This document shows positions 6,728 to 14,304 of a stretch of DNA of 32,233 bases, in pieces. This stretch comes from JBFWML01 sp050251635 (GTDB lineage Bacteria > Campylobacterota > Campylobacteria > Campylobacterales > SZUA-545). A model generated the notes under the pieces. It made no database searches. It was given only the letters and a program-made list of their open reading frames with translations, and had not been told where the DNA came from. The DNA lies in contig JBFWML010000027.1 of assembly GCA_050251635.1 (NCBI GenBank), positions 1-32,233 of the forward strand, read 5' to 3'. The stretch's first letter is position 1. Each line of letters starts with the position of its first letter. The position numbers and the translations under genes were made by a program.

Positions 6728-9129
6728 GCCGACATCTCCACGTTAAAGTTAATATTGCGCCGAACGACGTTCATCAAATATTCGGGGCTGTAGGGTTTGG
6801 TGATATATTCGGTCATCCCCACCTCGACGCCGCGCATCCGGTCGGTTTTGCTGGTCCGGCTGGTCACGGCGATCAGCGGCAGCGTTTTAAAGCGGCTGTA
6901 TTTGCGGATTTCGCTGGCCAGCGTGTAACCATCCATGCGGGGCATTTCGATATCAACCAGGCAGGCATCAAAATCGTGCTCACCGGCCTTGATAATATTC
7001 ATCGCCTCAATGCCGTCGCTCGCCTCCACCAGCGTTACGCCCAGAGGCGAAATGGACTGGCGCATGATGGTCCGGTCGGTCTTGGAGTCATCGACAATCA
7101 AAATCTTGTAATCGCCGGGCTTGGTTTTCGCCTTGGATTTGGCAGCCTTGGACTTCTGCTGCGTGACGGTCGATTTGGTTTTGCGGGCCATCTGCATCAG
7201 CGCCGCCACATCCACAATGAGCGTGACGCGGCCGTCGCCGCGCATGGTGGCGCCGGCAATACCCTCGATCCCCTGCAGATATTCGCCTAGGGACTTGATC
7301 ACAATCTCCTCTTGACCCACCAGCGTATCGACGATCAGGCCCAGTTTGTACTCGGCCAGACCCAGCACCACCACATAGGTGTGTTCGCCGCCCTCCATCA
7401 CCTGCTCGACGCCAAAGATGTCGGAGAGCTTCACAAGCGAAAGCACCTCGTCGCGCAGCCGCATCACCGATCGGCCCTCGACGCTGAAGATTTCGTCTTC
7501 GCTGATGCGTACCGTTTCCAGAACGGAACTGAGCGGAATCGCGTAGAACTCCTCCTGCGCACCCACCATCAAAGACTGGATAATCGCCAGCGTCAGCGGA
7601 ATTTTCAGCTTGATGACTGTGCCTTTGCCCAGCTCGGAATCGATCTCGATAATGCCGTTGAGCTTTTCGATATTGGTCTTGACCACATCCATCCCCACGC
7701 CGCGGCCGGAGACGTTAGTCACCTTGGCCGCCGTGGAGAAGCCCGCTTTGAAGATCAGCGCGAAAGCCTCTTTCTCGGACATATTGTCCGCTTCCTTCTC
7801 GCTGATAATCCCCTTTTCAAAGGCTTTAGCCTTAAGCACCTCGGCATCCAGTCCCTTGCCGTCGTCGGCAATTTCGATGACGATGCTGTTGCCTTCGTTG
7901 TAGGCCTTCAGCTCCACGGTTCCGGTTTCGGGTTTGCCCGCGGCCATGCGCACGTCGGGCATCTCAACGCCGTGGTCGGCGGAGTTGCGGATAATATGCA
8001 CCAACGGGTCGCCGATCACCTCGACGATCGACTTATCCAGCTCGGTCTCTTCGCCCGAAATCTGCAGTTCGATCTTCTTGCCCAGTTCGCGGGCCAAATC
8101 GCGGATCATGCGGGGGAACTTGTTGAACACCTTGCCGATGGCGAGCATCCGCGTTTTCATTACGGCCGATTGCAGATCGGAGGTCACCATTGAAATGGAG
8201 CTGACGACCTGATTGAGTTCTTCGAGGAACTGTTCGCCCTCGTAGCGCTCTTCGACGTCGTCGTAGATTTTCAGCAGACGGTTTTTGCTCAGCACCAGTT
8301 CCCCAATGAGGTTCATCAGGTGATCAAGACGGTTGACATCCACGCGGATGGTCTGCTCGACAACACTCATTTCGCTCTGGGCGGCGGGCTTCTCTTCGGC
8401 TGCGGCGGCGGCAGGTTTTCTAGGCGCGGGCGCGGGCGCGGCGGCGGCAGGAGGCGGTGTCGGCGCTGCGGGTGCGGCGGCGGGCGGGGGCGGAGGCGCT
8501 ACCGGAGCGGCGGCAACGGGAGCGGGTGTCTCTTCGGACTTGGATTCGCGGCGCTTGCGATCCTCCTCTTGGCGCACCTTGAGCAGGCGCTCAATCTCAG
8601 CTTCCACTTCGGCGTCGCTCATTTTGGAGTAGTCGGGCTCATCCTCTGCCGGAGCGGCGGGCGCTACGGGGGCAGCCGGCGCGGCAGCCTGCGGTGCGGG
8701 CGCGGCAGGGGCGGCGGCGGGCACCTCGGGAATGGGGCCGCCCTTGCTGACTGCGTCAAGCTTGGCAACAATGCCCGGAATATCCATGCCGTGTTCTTGA
8801 TCGGTTCCGGTATCGCGGATCTTAACGAGCAGCGACTTCATCATGTCGATCGATTCAAGCACCACATCCATGACGCCGGGGGTGATTTTCAGCTCCCCCT
8901 TACGCGCCAGGTTGAGCACATCCTCCATGTGGTGGGTCAGGTGGGTAAGCACGTCAAAGTTCAAAAACGATGAAGAACCCTTAATGGTGTGCGCCACGCG
9001 GAAGATGCCGTTGAGCAGATCCAGATCATCGGGTCTGGCCTCCAGCTCGACCAGATCCTGGTCCAGCTGCTCGATCATCTCGAAGGCTTCTACGAGAAAG
9101 TCTTGTGTGAGTTCTTGAAGCTCATCCAT
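6724..9129 (-). CDS. cheA: Chemotaxis histidine kinase CheA with C-terminal receiver (CheAY)
   Basis: 801 residues. The HPt domain (1-110) has phospho-accepting His47 in AHTIKGSSSF. A long Ala/Pro-rich linker (about 134-252) is broken by a charged helical island at about 165-197. Dimerisation helices follow (about 255-330). The ATPase has N-box HIIRNSADHGVE (379-389), G1 DDGKGLD (422-428) and G2 GRGVGMD (475-481). A CheW-like regulatory domain spans about 510-650. A receiver domain spans 675-801 with acidic D680/D681, phospho-acceptor D726, T756 and K778. The fused receiver is the CheAY form known in Campylobacterota, thought to act as a phosphate sink or modulator. A standard globular P2 (CheY-docking) domain is not recognisable. 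The stop overlaps cheW; cheV ends 19 bases upstream. Confidence 0.97.
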   Translation of the reverse strand: MDELQELTQDFLVEAFEMIEQLDQDLVELEARPDDLDLLNGIFRVAHTIKGSSSFLNFDVLTHLTHHMEDVLNLARKGELKITPGVMDVVLESIDMMKSLLVKIRDTGTDQEHGMDIPGIVAKLDAVSKGGPIPEVPAAAPAAPAPQAAAPAAPVAPAAPAEDEPDYSKMSDAEVEAEIERLLKVRQEEDRKRRESKSEETPAPVAAAPVAPPPPPAAAPAAPTPPPAAAAPAPAPRKPAAAAAEEKPAAQSEMSVVEQTIRVDVNRLDHLMNLIGELVLSKNRLLKIYDDVEERYEGEQFLEELNQVVSSISMVTSDLQSAVMKTRMLAIGKVFNKFPRMIRDLARELGKKIELQISGEETELDKSIVEVIGDPLVHIIRNSADHGVEMPDVRMAAGKPETGTVELKAYNEGNSIVIEIADDGKGLDAEVLKAKAFEKGIISEKEADNMSEKEAFALIFKAGFSTAAKVTNVSGRGVGMDVVKTNIEKLNGIIEIDSELGKGTVIKLKIPLTLAIIQSLMVGAQEEFYAIPLSSVLETVRISEDEIFSVEGRSVMRLRDEVLSLVKLSDIFGVEQVMEGGEHTYVVVLGLAEYKLGLIVDTLVGQEEIVIKSLGEYLQGIEGIAGATMRGDGRVTLIVDVAALMQMARKTKSTVTQQKSKAAKSKAKTKPGDYKILIVDDSKTDRTIMRQSISPLGVTLVEASDGIEAMNIIKAGEHDFDACLVDIEMPRMDGYTLASEIRKYSRFKTLPLIAVTSRTSKTDRMRGVEVGMTEYITKPYSPEYLMNVVRRNINFNVEMSA

Positions 9130-9148
9130 GGATTTTCCTTAAGGGTCT

Positions 9149-10099
9149 TTACTTTTTGATATGGCTCTTGATCACCTTGGCGATCTCGGGCACGAATACG
9201 TTGGCGTCAAATTTCACCAGATACCCCTCGCCCCCCGCCTCTCGGCCGCGGGCGTCGCTGAAGTGATCGCTGATGGAGGAGTTAAACACGATGGGGATGT
9301 TGCGAAACCGCGCGTCATCCTTGACATTGGCGGCAAAGTGAAAGCCGTCCATGCGGGGCATCTCGACATCGGAGACGATAATTTTCAATTCGTCCGAAAG
9401 CTTGCCGCCGTAGGACTGGTGCAGCTCGCCCAGCTTCTCCAGCGCCTCCGAACCGTCAACCGCCTCAACCACGCGCAGACCCATTTTCTCCAGCGTATCT
9501 TTGACAATTTTGCGGGCGGTGAGGCTGTCGTCGATCACCATCGCCATGCCCGAAAACTGCTCGATCTCGGAGTCAACTTCAACGGTGGGGTGATACAGGC
9601 CCAAATCCTTAACAATGCTCTCAAAATCCAGGATTAAGAGCACGTCGTCATTTTCGATCTTGGTCACGCCGGTGACCTTGGAGCGATCCAGCGCCCCGTC
9701 GCCGCTGCCTGCGCTTGAGAAGGTGGCCGGTTCGATATCGGCCCAGCTGATGCGGCGGATACGCTTGGCTTCGCTGACAATAAAGCCGACCAGAATTTTG
9801 CTAAATTCGGCAATCACCACACGGGATTTTTTGCGATCGTCCTCGGGGGTTTTGATGCCCATCCATTTGGCCAGATTCACCACAGGAATCACGACACCGC
9901 GCAGATCGAAGATGCCTTCGATATATTCGGGCGCGCCGGGCAGTTCGGTCAATTTGGGGATTTTGATAATTTCGCGCACTTTGGCAACGTTGACGCCGTA
10001 AATGCCTTCGTAGATTCTTTCGCCCACCTGTTTGAAGATGCGGAAATCCACAAGCTCCATCTCATTGGTGCCGGTCTTTAAGACCTTGGTCGCGCCCAT
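9149..10099 (-). CDS. cheV: Chemotaxis protein CheV (CheW-like plus receiver)
   Basis: 316 residues. An N-terminal CheW-like domain (about 12-170) contains YEGIYGVNVAKVREII and YIEGIFDLRGVVIPVVNL. A receiver domain (about 186-310) has acidic D190/D191, phospho-acceptor D244 in SDVEMPRMDG, a Ser-containing SS pair at 274-275 and K296. CheV couples receptors to CheA and adjusts signalling through phosphorylation. Start choice: ATG 10099 is the first ATG after the stop of the upstream gene (10102). GTG 10105 and ATG 10117 are in frame but inside that gene; GGGGGG lies close before GTG 10105, so that start cannot be excluded. It precedes cheA by 19 bases and belongs to the same transcription unit. 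Confidence 0.95.
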   Translation of the reverse strand: MGATKVLKTGTNEMELVDFRIFKQVGERIYEGIYGVNVAKVREIIKIPKLTELPGAPEYIEGIFDLRGVVIPVVNLAKWMGIKTPEDDRKKSRVVIAEFSKILVGFIVSEAKRIRRISWADIEPATFSSAGSGDGALDRSKVTGVTKIENDDVLLILDFESIVKDLGLYHPTVEVDSEIEQFSGMAMVIDDSLTARKIVKDTLEKMGLRVVEAVDGSEALEKLGELHQSYGGKLSDELKIIVSDVEMPRMDGFHFAANVKDDARFRNIPIVFNSSISDHFSDARGREAGGEGYLVKFDANVFVPEIAKVIKSHIKK

Positions 10100-10101
10100 A
10101 C

Positions 10102-10857
10102 TCACAGTACCCCCCATTCTTTGACACTCAAAGAAACGCCTTTATCCGTTGATTCTACCTCACCAAACCTTTGCCCGCAGGCAAAGGCGGGCAAGTTTTC
10201 GTAGGCGCAGGAACCTATCTCAAACCGTTGCGCCTGATGAAAGTGACCCTCTATCAGGATATCGGCCCTTTGGGCCAGATCCTGAAGGCGTCCTGAACGT
10301 TTTTGCTCAAACTTTTCGATACGGTAGTACAGCTTTTTTGCCTGCAAGCTCCGTTCCATCTTTTTGAGCATCCGGTTCTTCCAAAAATTCAACGTCAGCA
10401 GATGAATCAGCCACAGTCCGATGGGGTTTCGGATAACGGCCGCGTAGATCGCATAGCGCAACTCCACGCGAAAATCCCCGTGCAGCAGCAACGCCCGTTT
10501 GCCGTCAAAATCAAAGGGCGCGGGCTGGCGGGTTTTGGGGACAATATGGACCTTCGGGTCAAAAACGCCCTCCAGCATAAAGTCGTGGTTGCCCTCGAAA
10601 AACCACACCTCGACGCCGCGATCCGCTATGCGGTTCACCGCGTCGATCAGCGGCCCGTTGCGTTCGCGGCAGTAGGCAAAGGGGCCGATGAGCACATCGG
10701 CGATATCGCCCATCAAAAACAGTTGCGGGGGACTGACGCGACCCGAAGCGATCGCCTCCAAAAAGCCGATCAGCTCCGTGCGGCCCAAGGGGTTATAGTG
10801 GGCGTCGGCGATAAAGATCGCGCCGGGGAGAATCTTCGGCGTATTTTCAGGGAACAT
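10102..10857 (-). CDS. Metallophosphoesterase, UDP-2,3-diacylglucosamine hydrolase-like
   Basis: 251 residues of the calcineurin-like metallophosphoesterase family. All metal-binding motifs are visible in order: FIADAHY (DxH, about 15-21), LMGDIADV (GD, about 48-55), EGNHDFM (GNHD, about 88-94), LLLHGD (about 123-128) and EGHFHQA (GHxH, about 205-211). LpxH-type enzymes cleave UDP-2,3-diacylglucosamine to lipid X in lipid A synthesis at the inner membrane. A related metallophosphoesterase (LpxJ) does this in epsilonproteobacteria, so this gene could be lpxH or lpxJ by function. A basic helix region (about 150-195) could sit on the membrane. Its start overlaps the end of argC by 11 bases and its stop lies 2 bases before cheV. 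The family is sure, the substrate is an inference. Confidence 0.85.
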   Translation of the reverse strand: MFPENTPKILPGAIFIADAHYNPLGRTELIGFLEAIASGRVSPPQLFLMGDIADVLIGPFAYCRERNGPLIDAVNRIADRGVEVWFFEGNHDFMLEGVFDPKVHIVPKTRQPAPFDFDGKRALLLHGDFRVELRYAIYAAVIRNPIGLWLIHLLTLNFWKNRMLKKMERSLQAKKLYYRIEKFEQKRSGRLQDLAQRADILIEGHFHQAQRFEIGSCAYENLPAFACGQRFGEVESTDKGVSLSVKEWGVL

Positions 10858-11863
10858 AGGCCACCAGCGGCAGCCCCAGCCCCTCGTCCAGCCCGCTCAT
10901 CAGGTTGGCGTTGGCGACCGCCGCGCTGGAGGCGCCGCGCAGCAGGTTGTCGATTGCCGTGCCGATCAGCAGCGTGTCGCCCTTTTGGCGCACAAACAGG
11001 TCGCAAAAGTGGGTGCCCGCCACCGCTTTCATGGTCACCGGCTCTTTGCGCACGCGCACAAAGGGGTTGCCGGCGTAAAAATCGCGGGCGATTGCTTCGG
11101 GGTTTTCGAGCGGCGTTTTCAGCCGCACATAGACCGACGCGAGCATCCCCCGCGTGATCGGCAGCAGGTGGGGCACAAAAATGATTTCGTGGCTTTTGCC
11201 GCTGGCGATACCCAATTTTTCCGCCATCTCCGGCGCGTGGCGGTGGGTGAGCGGGTTGTAGATAAAGGCGTTGTCGTTGACGGTAACGAAGTGGGTCGTT
11301 TCGACGCATTTTTTGCCCGCGCCCGAAACGCCGCTTTTGGCGTCCACAATGACCGGGCTTTTTTCGTCGATCGCGCCCGCAAAGGGCAGCAGCCCCAAAA
11401 CGGCGGCGGTGGGGTAGCAGCCGGGATTGGCCACGAGTCTGGCCTTTTTAAGCGCCTCGCGGTGCAGTTCGGGCAGACCGTACACAGCGTGGCCCAGATT
11501 TTCCGGGTCGGTGTGGGGGCAGTAGGCCGCTTCGTAGGTTTCGCGCTTGAGGCGGTAGTCGGCGGAGAGATCGACAACTTTCAGCCCCTTGGCTAAAAGC
11601 GGCTTGGCCAGCGCCATCGCGCTTTGGTGGGGCACCGCCAGAAAGACCAGCTCGGCCCGTTTGGCGACCTCACCCAGATCGGTTTTTTCGACCGGCGCGT
11701 TATAAACCTTTAAAAGCGACGGGTGCATCGACGCGACCTCTTCGCCCCCTTCGGTCGTGCCCAAAAAGGCGATCTCAAAAACCGGGTGGGCGATCAAAAG
11801 CTTGATCAGCTCCAAACCCGTATAACCGCTGGCGCCAATGACGGCGACCGGAATCTTTTTCAT
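10847..11863 (-). CDS. argC: N-acetyl-gamma-glutamyl-phosphate reductase
   Basis: 338 residues, the usual length for ArgC type 1. The N-terminal NADP-binding motif is VIGASGYTGLELI. The catalytic cysteine C149 lies in VANPGCYPT. DAKSGVSGAGK (174-184) and the conserved His in THRHAPE (about 207-209) complete the active site. It reduces N-acetylglutamyl phosphate to the semialdehyde, the third step of arginine synthesis, in the cytoplasm. The ATG overlaps the dut stop as ATGA, and the end overlaps the metallophosphoesterase start by 11 bases. No other arginine genes are nearby, as is common in Campylobacterota where the pathway is scattered. No ArgR-like operator was seen, in keeping with its place inside a longer transcription unit. 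Confidence 0.97.
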   Translation of the reverse strand: MKKIPVAVIGASGYTGLELIKLLIAHPVFEIAFLGTTEGGEEVASMHPSLLKVYNAPVEKTDLGEVAKRAELVFLAVPHQSAMALAKPLLAKGLKVVDLSADYRLKRETYEAAYCPHTDPENLGHAVYGLPELHREALKKARLVANPGCYPTAAVLGLLPFAGAIDEKSPVIVDAKSGVSGAGKKCVETTHFVTVNDNAFIYNPLTHRHAPEMAEKLGIASGKSHEIIFVPHLLPITRGMLASVYVRLKTPLENPEAIARDFYAGNPFVRVRKEPVTMKAVAGTHFCDLFVRQKGDTLLIGTAIDNLLRGASSAAVANANLMSGLDEGLGLPLVAYVP

Positions 11864-12297
11864 CGTCCCGTACTCCCAAAACCTTTGTGTCCGCGTTCGG
11901 TCGCGTCCAGTTCGTCCACCACCGCGAAATCCGCCTGAATCACCTCTTTTAGCACCGCCTGCGCGATCCGCTCGCCCTTTTTGATGCTAAAGGTTTCGTG
12001 GCCGTGGTTGATCAGAATAATCATCAGTTCACCCCGGTAGTCACTATCGACCGTGCCCGGCGAATTGAGCACCGTTACGCCGTGTTTAAGCGCCAGTCCG
12101 CTGCGGGGGCGCACCTGCAGTTCGTAACCCTGCGGCAACGCGATGGCAAGGCCGGTTTTGATCAAAGCCCGATCGCCCGCTACCAGTTCGGCATCTTCCA
12201 GCGCATGCAGGTCAAACCCCGCCGCTTCGGTGCTTTGATAGGCCGGAACGATCGCGTCGGGGTGGAGTTTTTTCAGGCGGATAACGGGCTTACTCAA
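11860..12297 (-). CDS. dut: dUTP diphosphatase (trimeric type)
   Basis: 145 residues, the normal length of trimeric dUTPase. The five motifs are: AAGFDLHA (motif 1), RPRSGLALKHG (motif 2), GTVDSDYRGEL (motif 3), GERIAQAVL (motif 4) and RGHKGFGSTGR (motif 5, with Lys where Gly is usual). It hydrolyses dUTP to dUMP and pyrophosphate, keeping uracil out of DNA and feeding thymidylate synthesis. The start is TTG 12297, with AAGGAG at 12305-12310 (minus) 7 bases before it; no ATG or GTG fits. The gene start overlaps the greA end by 8 bases and the stop overlaps argC as ATGA. The reading open further upstream to 12369 lies inside greA and is not part of the protein. Confidence 0.95.
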   Translation of the reverse strand: MSKPVIRLKKLHPDAIVPAYQSTEAAGFDLHALEDAELVAGDRALIKTGLAIALPQGYELQVRPRSGLALKHGVTVLNSPGTVDSDYRGELMIILINHGHETFSIKKGERIAQAVLKEVIQADFAVVDELDATERGHKGFGSTGR

Positions 12298-12781
12298 ACA
12301 CAATCTCCTTGTAGCCCACTTCGACAATCTCGAACTCTTTAATGCCGTTGGGCAAGTCGGCCACCACATCCTGACCCGGTTCTTTGCCCATCAGCACCCG
12401 TGCCAGCGGCGAACCGATGGAAATAAGCCCGCGCGCCGCGTCGCTCTCGACGGAACCGACGATCGTGTAAACGACCTCTTCATCGCTCTCCAGATCGAGC
12501 AGTTTCACGGTGGAGCCGAAGCTAACGCGTTTGTGCGGCAGCGTCGTCGGGTCGATCACATGGGCTTTGCCGACAAAGGCTTCCAAGAGTGCCACGCGCT
12601 TTTCGAGGTGATCCATCTTCTCTTTGGCGGCGTGATATTCGGCGTTTTCCTTCAAATCGCCCAGCTGCGCGGCGGTCTGAATCTCCTGCGCCACCTTGGC
12701 CCGTTCAATATTTTTCAGTTGGTCGAGCTCTTTGGTGATCTTTTCGTATCCATAGGGGGTCATCGGCTCTTTTTCGAGCAT
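12290..12781 (-). CDS. greA: Transcription elongation factor GreA
   Basis: 163 residues. The N-terminal coiled-coil domain has the tip motif LGDLKENAEYHAAKE (about 40-55), whose acidic residues enter the RNA polymerase secondary channel and stimulate cleavage of backtracked RNA. The C-terminal FKBP-like domain ends around ISIGSPLARVLMGKEPGQDV. The start at ATG 12781 gives MLEKEPMTPYGYEKI, the usual N-terminus in relatives, with GGAG 6 bases before it; an in-frame start at 12820 would add 13 residues upstream of the mapped -10. It is the first gene of a seven-gene minus-strand string (greA, dut, argC, metallophosphoesterase, cheV, cheA, cheW) and is divergent from surE. Confidence 0.96.
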   Translation of the reverse strand: MLEKEPMTPYGYEKITKELDQLKNIERAKVAQEIQTAAQLGDLKENAEYHAAKEKMDHLEKRVALLEAFVGKAHVIDPTTLPHKRVSFGSTVKLLDLESDEEVVYTIVGSVESDAARGLISIGSPLARVLMGKEPGQDVVADLPNGIKEFEIVEVGYKEIVFE

Positions 12782-12809
12782 CACACACTCCGTCTTGATT
12801 TTGGGGGTT

Positions 12810-12815
12810 ATTGTA
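12810..12815 (-). promoter_or_regulatory. -10 box for the greA-dut-argC-cheVAW string
   Basis: TACAAT on the minus strand (preceded by GGC), about 28 bases before the greA ATG and predicting a leader of about 20-25 bases. No clear -35 is visible. It is the only promoter-like signal I see for this string before cheW. Confidence 0.5.
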
Positions 12816-12845
12816 GCCACGAAGGGCTTGAAAGCGGGTTTCGGC

Positions 12846-12851
12846 TAAAAT
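12846..12851 (+). promoter_or_regulatory. -10 box for surE
   Basis: GGC-TAAAAT, 23 bases before the surE start codon. TTGAAA occurs at 12828-12833 but only 12 bases upstream, too close for a standard -35. Divergent from the greA -10 within a 93-base gap. Confidence 0.45.
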
Positions 12852-12863
12852 CAAAGCCTTTTT

Positions 12864-12869
12864 AGGAGG
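12864..12869 (+). promoter_or_regulatory. Ribosome binding site fixing the TTG start of surE
   Basis: A perfect AGGAGG lies 5 bases before TTG 12875. It decides the non-ATG start of surE. Confidence 0.8.
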
Positions 12870-12874
12870 CGTTT

Positions 12875-13648
12875 TTGAAAGAGATTTTGATCACCAACGA
12901 TGACGGTTACGAGTCCGACGGACTGCACGCGCTGATCGAAGCGGTCAAGCCGCTGGGTCATGTGACGGTGGTGGCCCCCGCCAGCGAAAAGTCCGCCTGC
13001 GGCCACAGCCTCACCCTCACCCGCCCGCTGCGGTTTGTCAGCGTCGGCGACGATTTTTACAAGCTTGATGACGGCACCCCCGCCGACTGCGTTTATCTGG
13101 CGCTCAACTCGATCTATGAAGGGCGCAAACCCGATCTGGTTATCAGCGGTATTAACCGGGGGGCGAATCTGGGCGAAGATATCACCTATTCGGGCACCGT
13201 CGCCGGGGCGATGGAGGCGGTATTGCATCATGTGCCGGCCATTGCGATCAGTCAGGTGATGAGCAAAACCGAAGACGGCACCTACGATTACGATCTGCGT
13301 CTTGCGGCTCGATCGATTACCGACATTGCGGGCCGCGTGCTTGACGGCGGCTTTCCGCTGGGGCCGCGCAAACTGCTCAATATCAACGTTCCCAATATCC
13401 ACCCTGACGAATTTAAAGGCTACCGCGTCACCCGCGCGAGCTGGCGGCACTACGCCAACGACGCCCACCGTCACGTCAATCCGCGCGGCGAGGAGTATTT
13501 CTGGCTGGGACTGCATCCGCTCGATTTCCGCGAAACGGAAAACGGCGATTTCGAGGCGATCCGCGAAGGGTTTGTGTCGATCACGCCGGTTATGTGTGAC
13601 CTCACCTGCCACCACTCGATCGAAGGCCTTAAAGCGTGGATCAACTAG
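12875..13648 (+). CDS. surE: 5'/3'-nucleotidase SurE
   Basis: 257 residues, the usual length. Metal-binding residues match the family: D9/D10 in ILITNDDGYES, S40 in ASEKSACGHS and N94 in SGINRGANLG. The motif TYSGTVAGAMEA, typical of SurE, is also present. SurE removes phosphate from nucleoside monophosphates and some short polyphosphates; in many bacteria it supports stationary-phase survival. It starts with TTG, backed by AGGAGG 5 bases upstream and by the conserved N-terminus KEILITNDDG. The next gene begins 13 bases before its stop. It leads a plus-strand string with the TcdA-like, unknown and AmrS-like genes. Confidence 0.96.
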   Translation: MKEILITNDDGYESDGLHALIEAVKPLGHVTVVAPASEKSACGHSLTLTRPLRFVSVGDDFYKLDDGTPADCVYLALNSIYEGRKPDLVISGINRGANLGEDITYSGTVAGAMEAVLHHVPAIAISQVMSKTEDGTYDYDLRLAARSITDIAGRVLDGGFPLGPRKLLNINVPNIHPDEFKGYRVTRASWRHYANDAHRHVNPRGEEYFWLGLHPLDFRETENGDFEAIREGFVSITPVMCDLTCHHSIEGLKAWIN

Positions 13649-14304
13649 ATCGCTACACCCGTCCCCGCTGGATTTTCGGCGAGGATTTTAAAAAACTCGA
13701 ACGGGCCAAGGTCATCCTCTTTGGCGCGGGGGGCGTGGGCGGCCACTGTCTGGATGCGCTTTGGCGCAGCGGCGTGACGGATATCACCGTGGTGGACGGC
13801 GATCGCTTCGACGTGACCAACCAAAACCGCCAGATCAACAGCGATCGCGTCGGCGAATACAAGGCCGAAGTCGCCGCCGAACGGTTTGAAGGGGTGACGG
13901 GCATTGTCCGGCGGGTGGACAAAGCGTGGATCGACGGCTTTGATTTTGCGCCCTATGATCTGGTGCTCGATGCGATCGACGACATTGGGGCCAAGGTGGC
14001 GCTGGCGCGGCATACGCACCGCAAACTGATCAGCTCCATGGGCGGCGCGCGCAGGCTTGACCCCACCCGCATCAAAGTCAGCAAAATCTGGCAGGTGGAG
14101 CACGACCCCTTTGCCAGCCGCGTCAAGCGCCGTCTCAGGTACGAAGGGTTACGCTTTAACTACACCGTCATCTACAGCGAGGAACCGCCCGTGAGATGTC
14201 ACGAAAATGCGTTGGGTTCATTTATCGGCGTCACCGGAGCTTTCGGGCTGGCGATGGCCGCCGAAGCGATCAAGCGGCTGCGCCACCGGATGAGCCATGA
14301 ATAA
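13636..14304 (+). CDS. tcdA: ThiF-family E1-like protein, probable TcdA (cyclic t6A tRNA dehydratase)
   Basis: 222 residues. The nucleotide-binding GAGGVGGH is at 30-37. VTDITVVDGDRFDVTNQNRQ (about 47-66) is the Asp and RxxxxQ region used for adenylation in ThiF/MoeB/TcdA proteins. LVLDAIDDIGAK and KLISSMGGARRLDPTRI are close to the TcdA/CsdL subgroup, which dehydrates t6A37 of tRNAs to the cyclic form using ATP. It is shorter than the E. coli protein (268 aa) and ends soon after the GSFIGVTGAFGLAMA helix. There is no zinc-binding cysteine pair of the MoeB type and no ThiS/MoaD partner nearby, which favours TcdA. It starts with GTG, overlapping surE by 13 bases, and overlaps the next gene by 8 bases. 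Confidence 0.82.
   Translation: MDQLDRYTRPRWIFGEDFKKLERAKVILFGAGGVGGHCLDALWRSGVTDITVVDGDRFDVTNQNRQINSDRVGEYKAEVAAERFEGVTGIVRRVDKAWIDGFDFAPYDLVLDAIDDIGAKVALARHTHRKLISSMGGARRLDPTRIKVSKIWQVEHDPFASRVKRRLRYEGLRFNYTVIYSEEPPVRCHENALGSFIGVTGAFGLAMAAEAIKRLRHRMSHE

Noticed and set aside
7312..8973. Open frames antisense to cheA, one very Gly/Arg-rich
   Set aside because: The Gly/Arg richness is the complement of the Ala/Pro linker of CheA, not an RNA-binding protein.
12298..12369. 24-residue N-terminal extension of dUTPase
   Set aside because: It lies within greA; the TTG start at 12297 has AAGGAG and gives the standard length.
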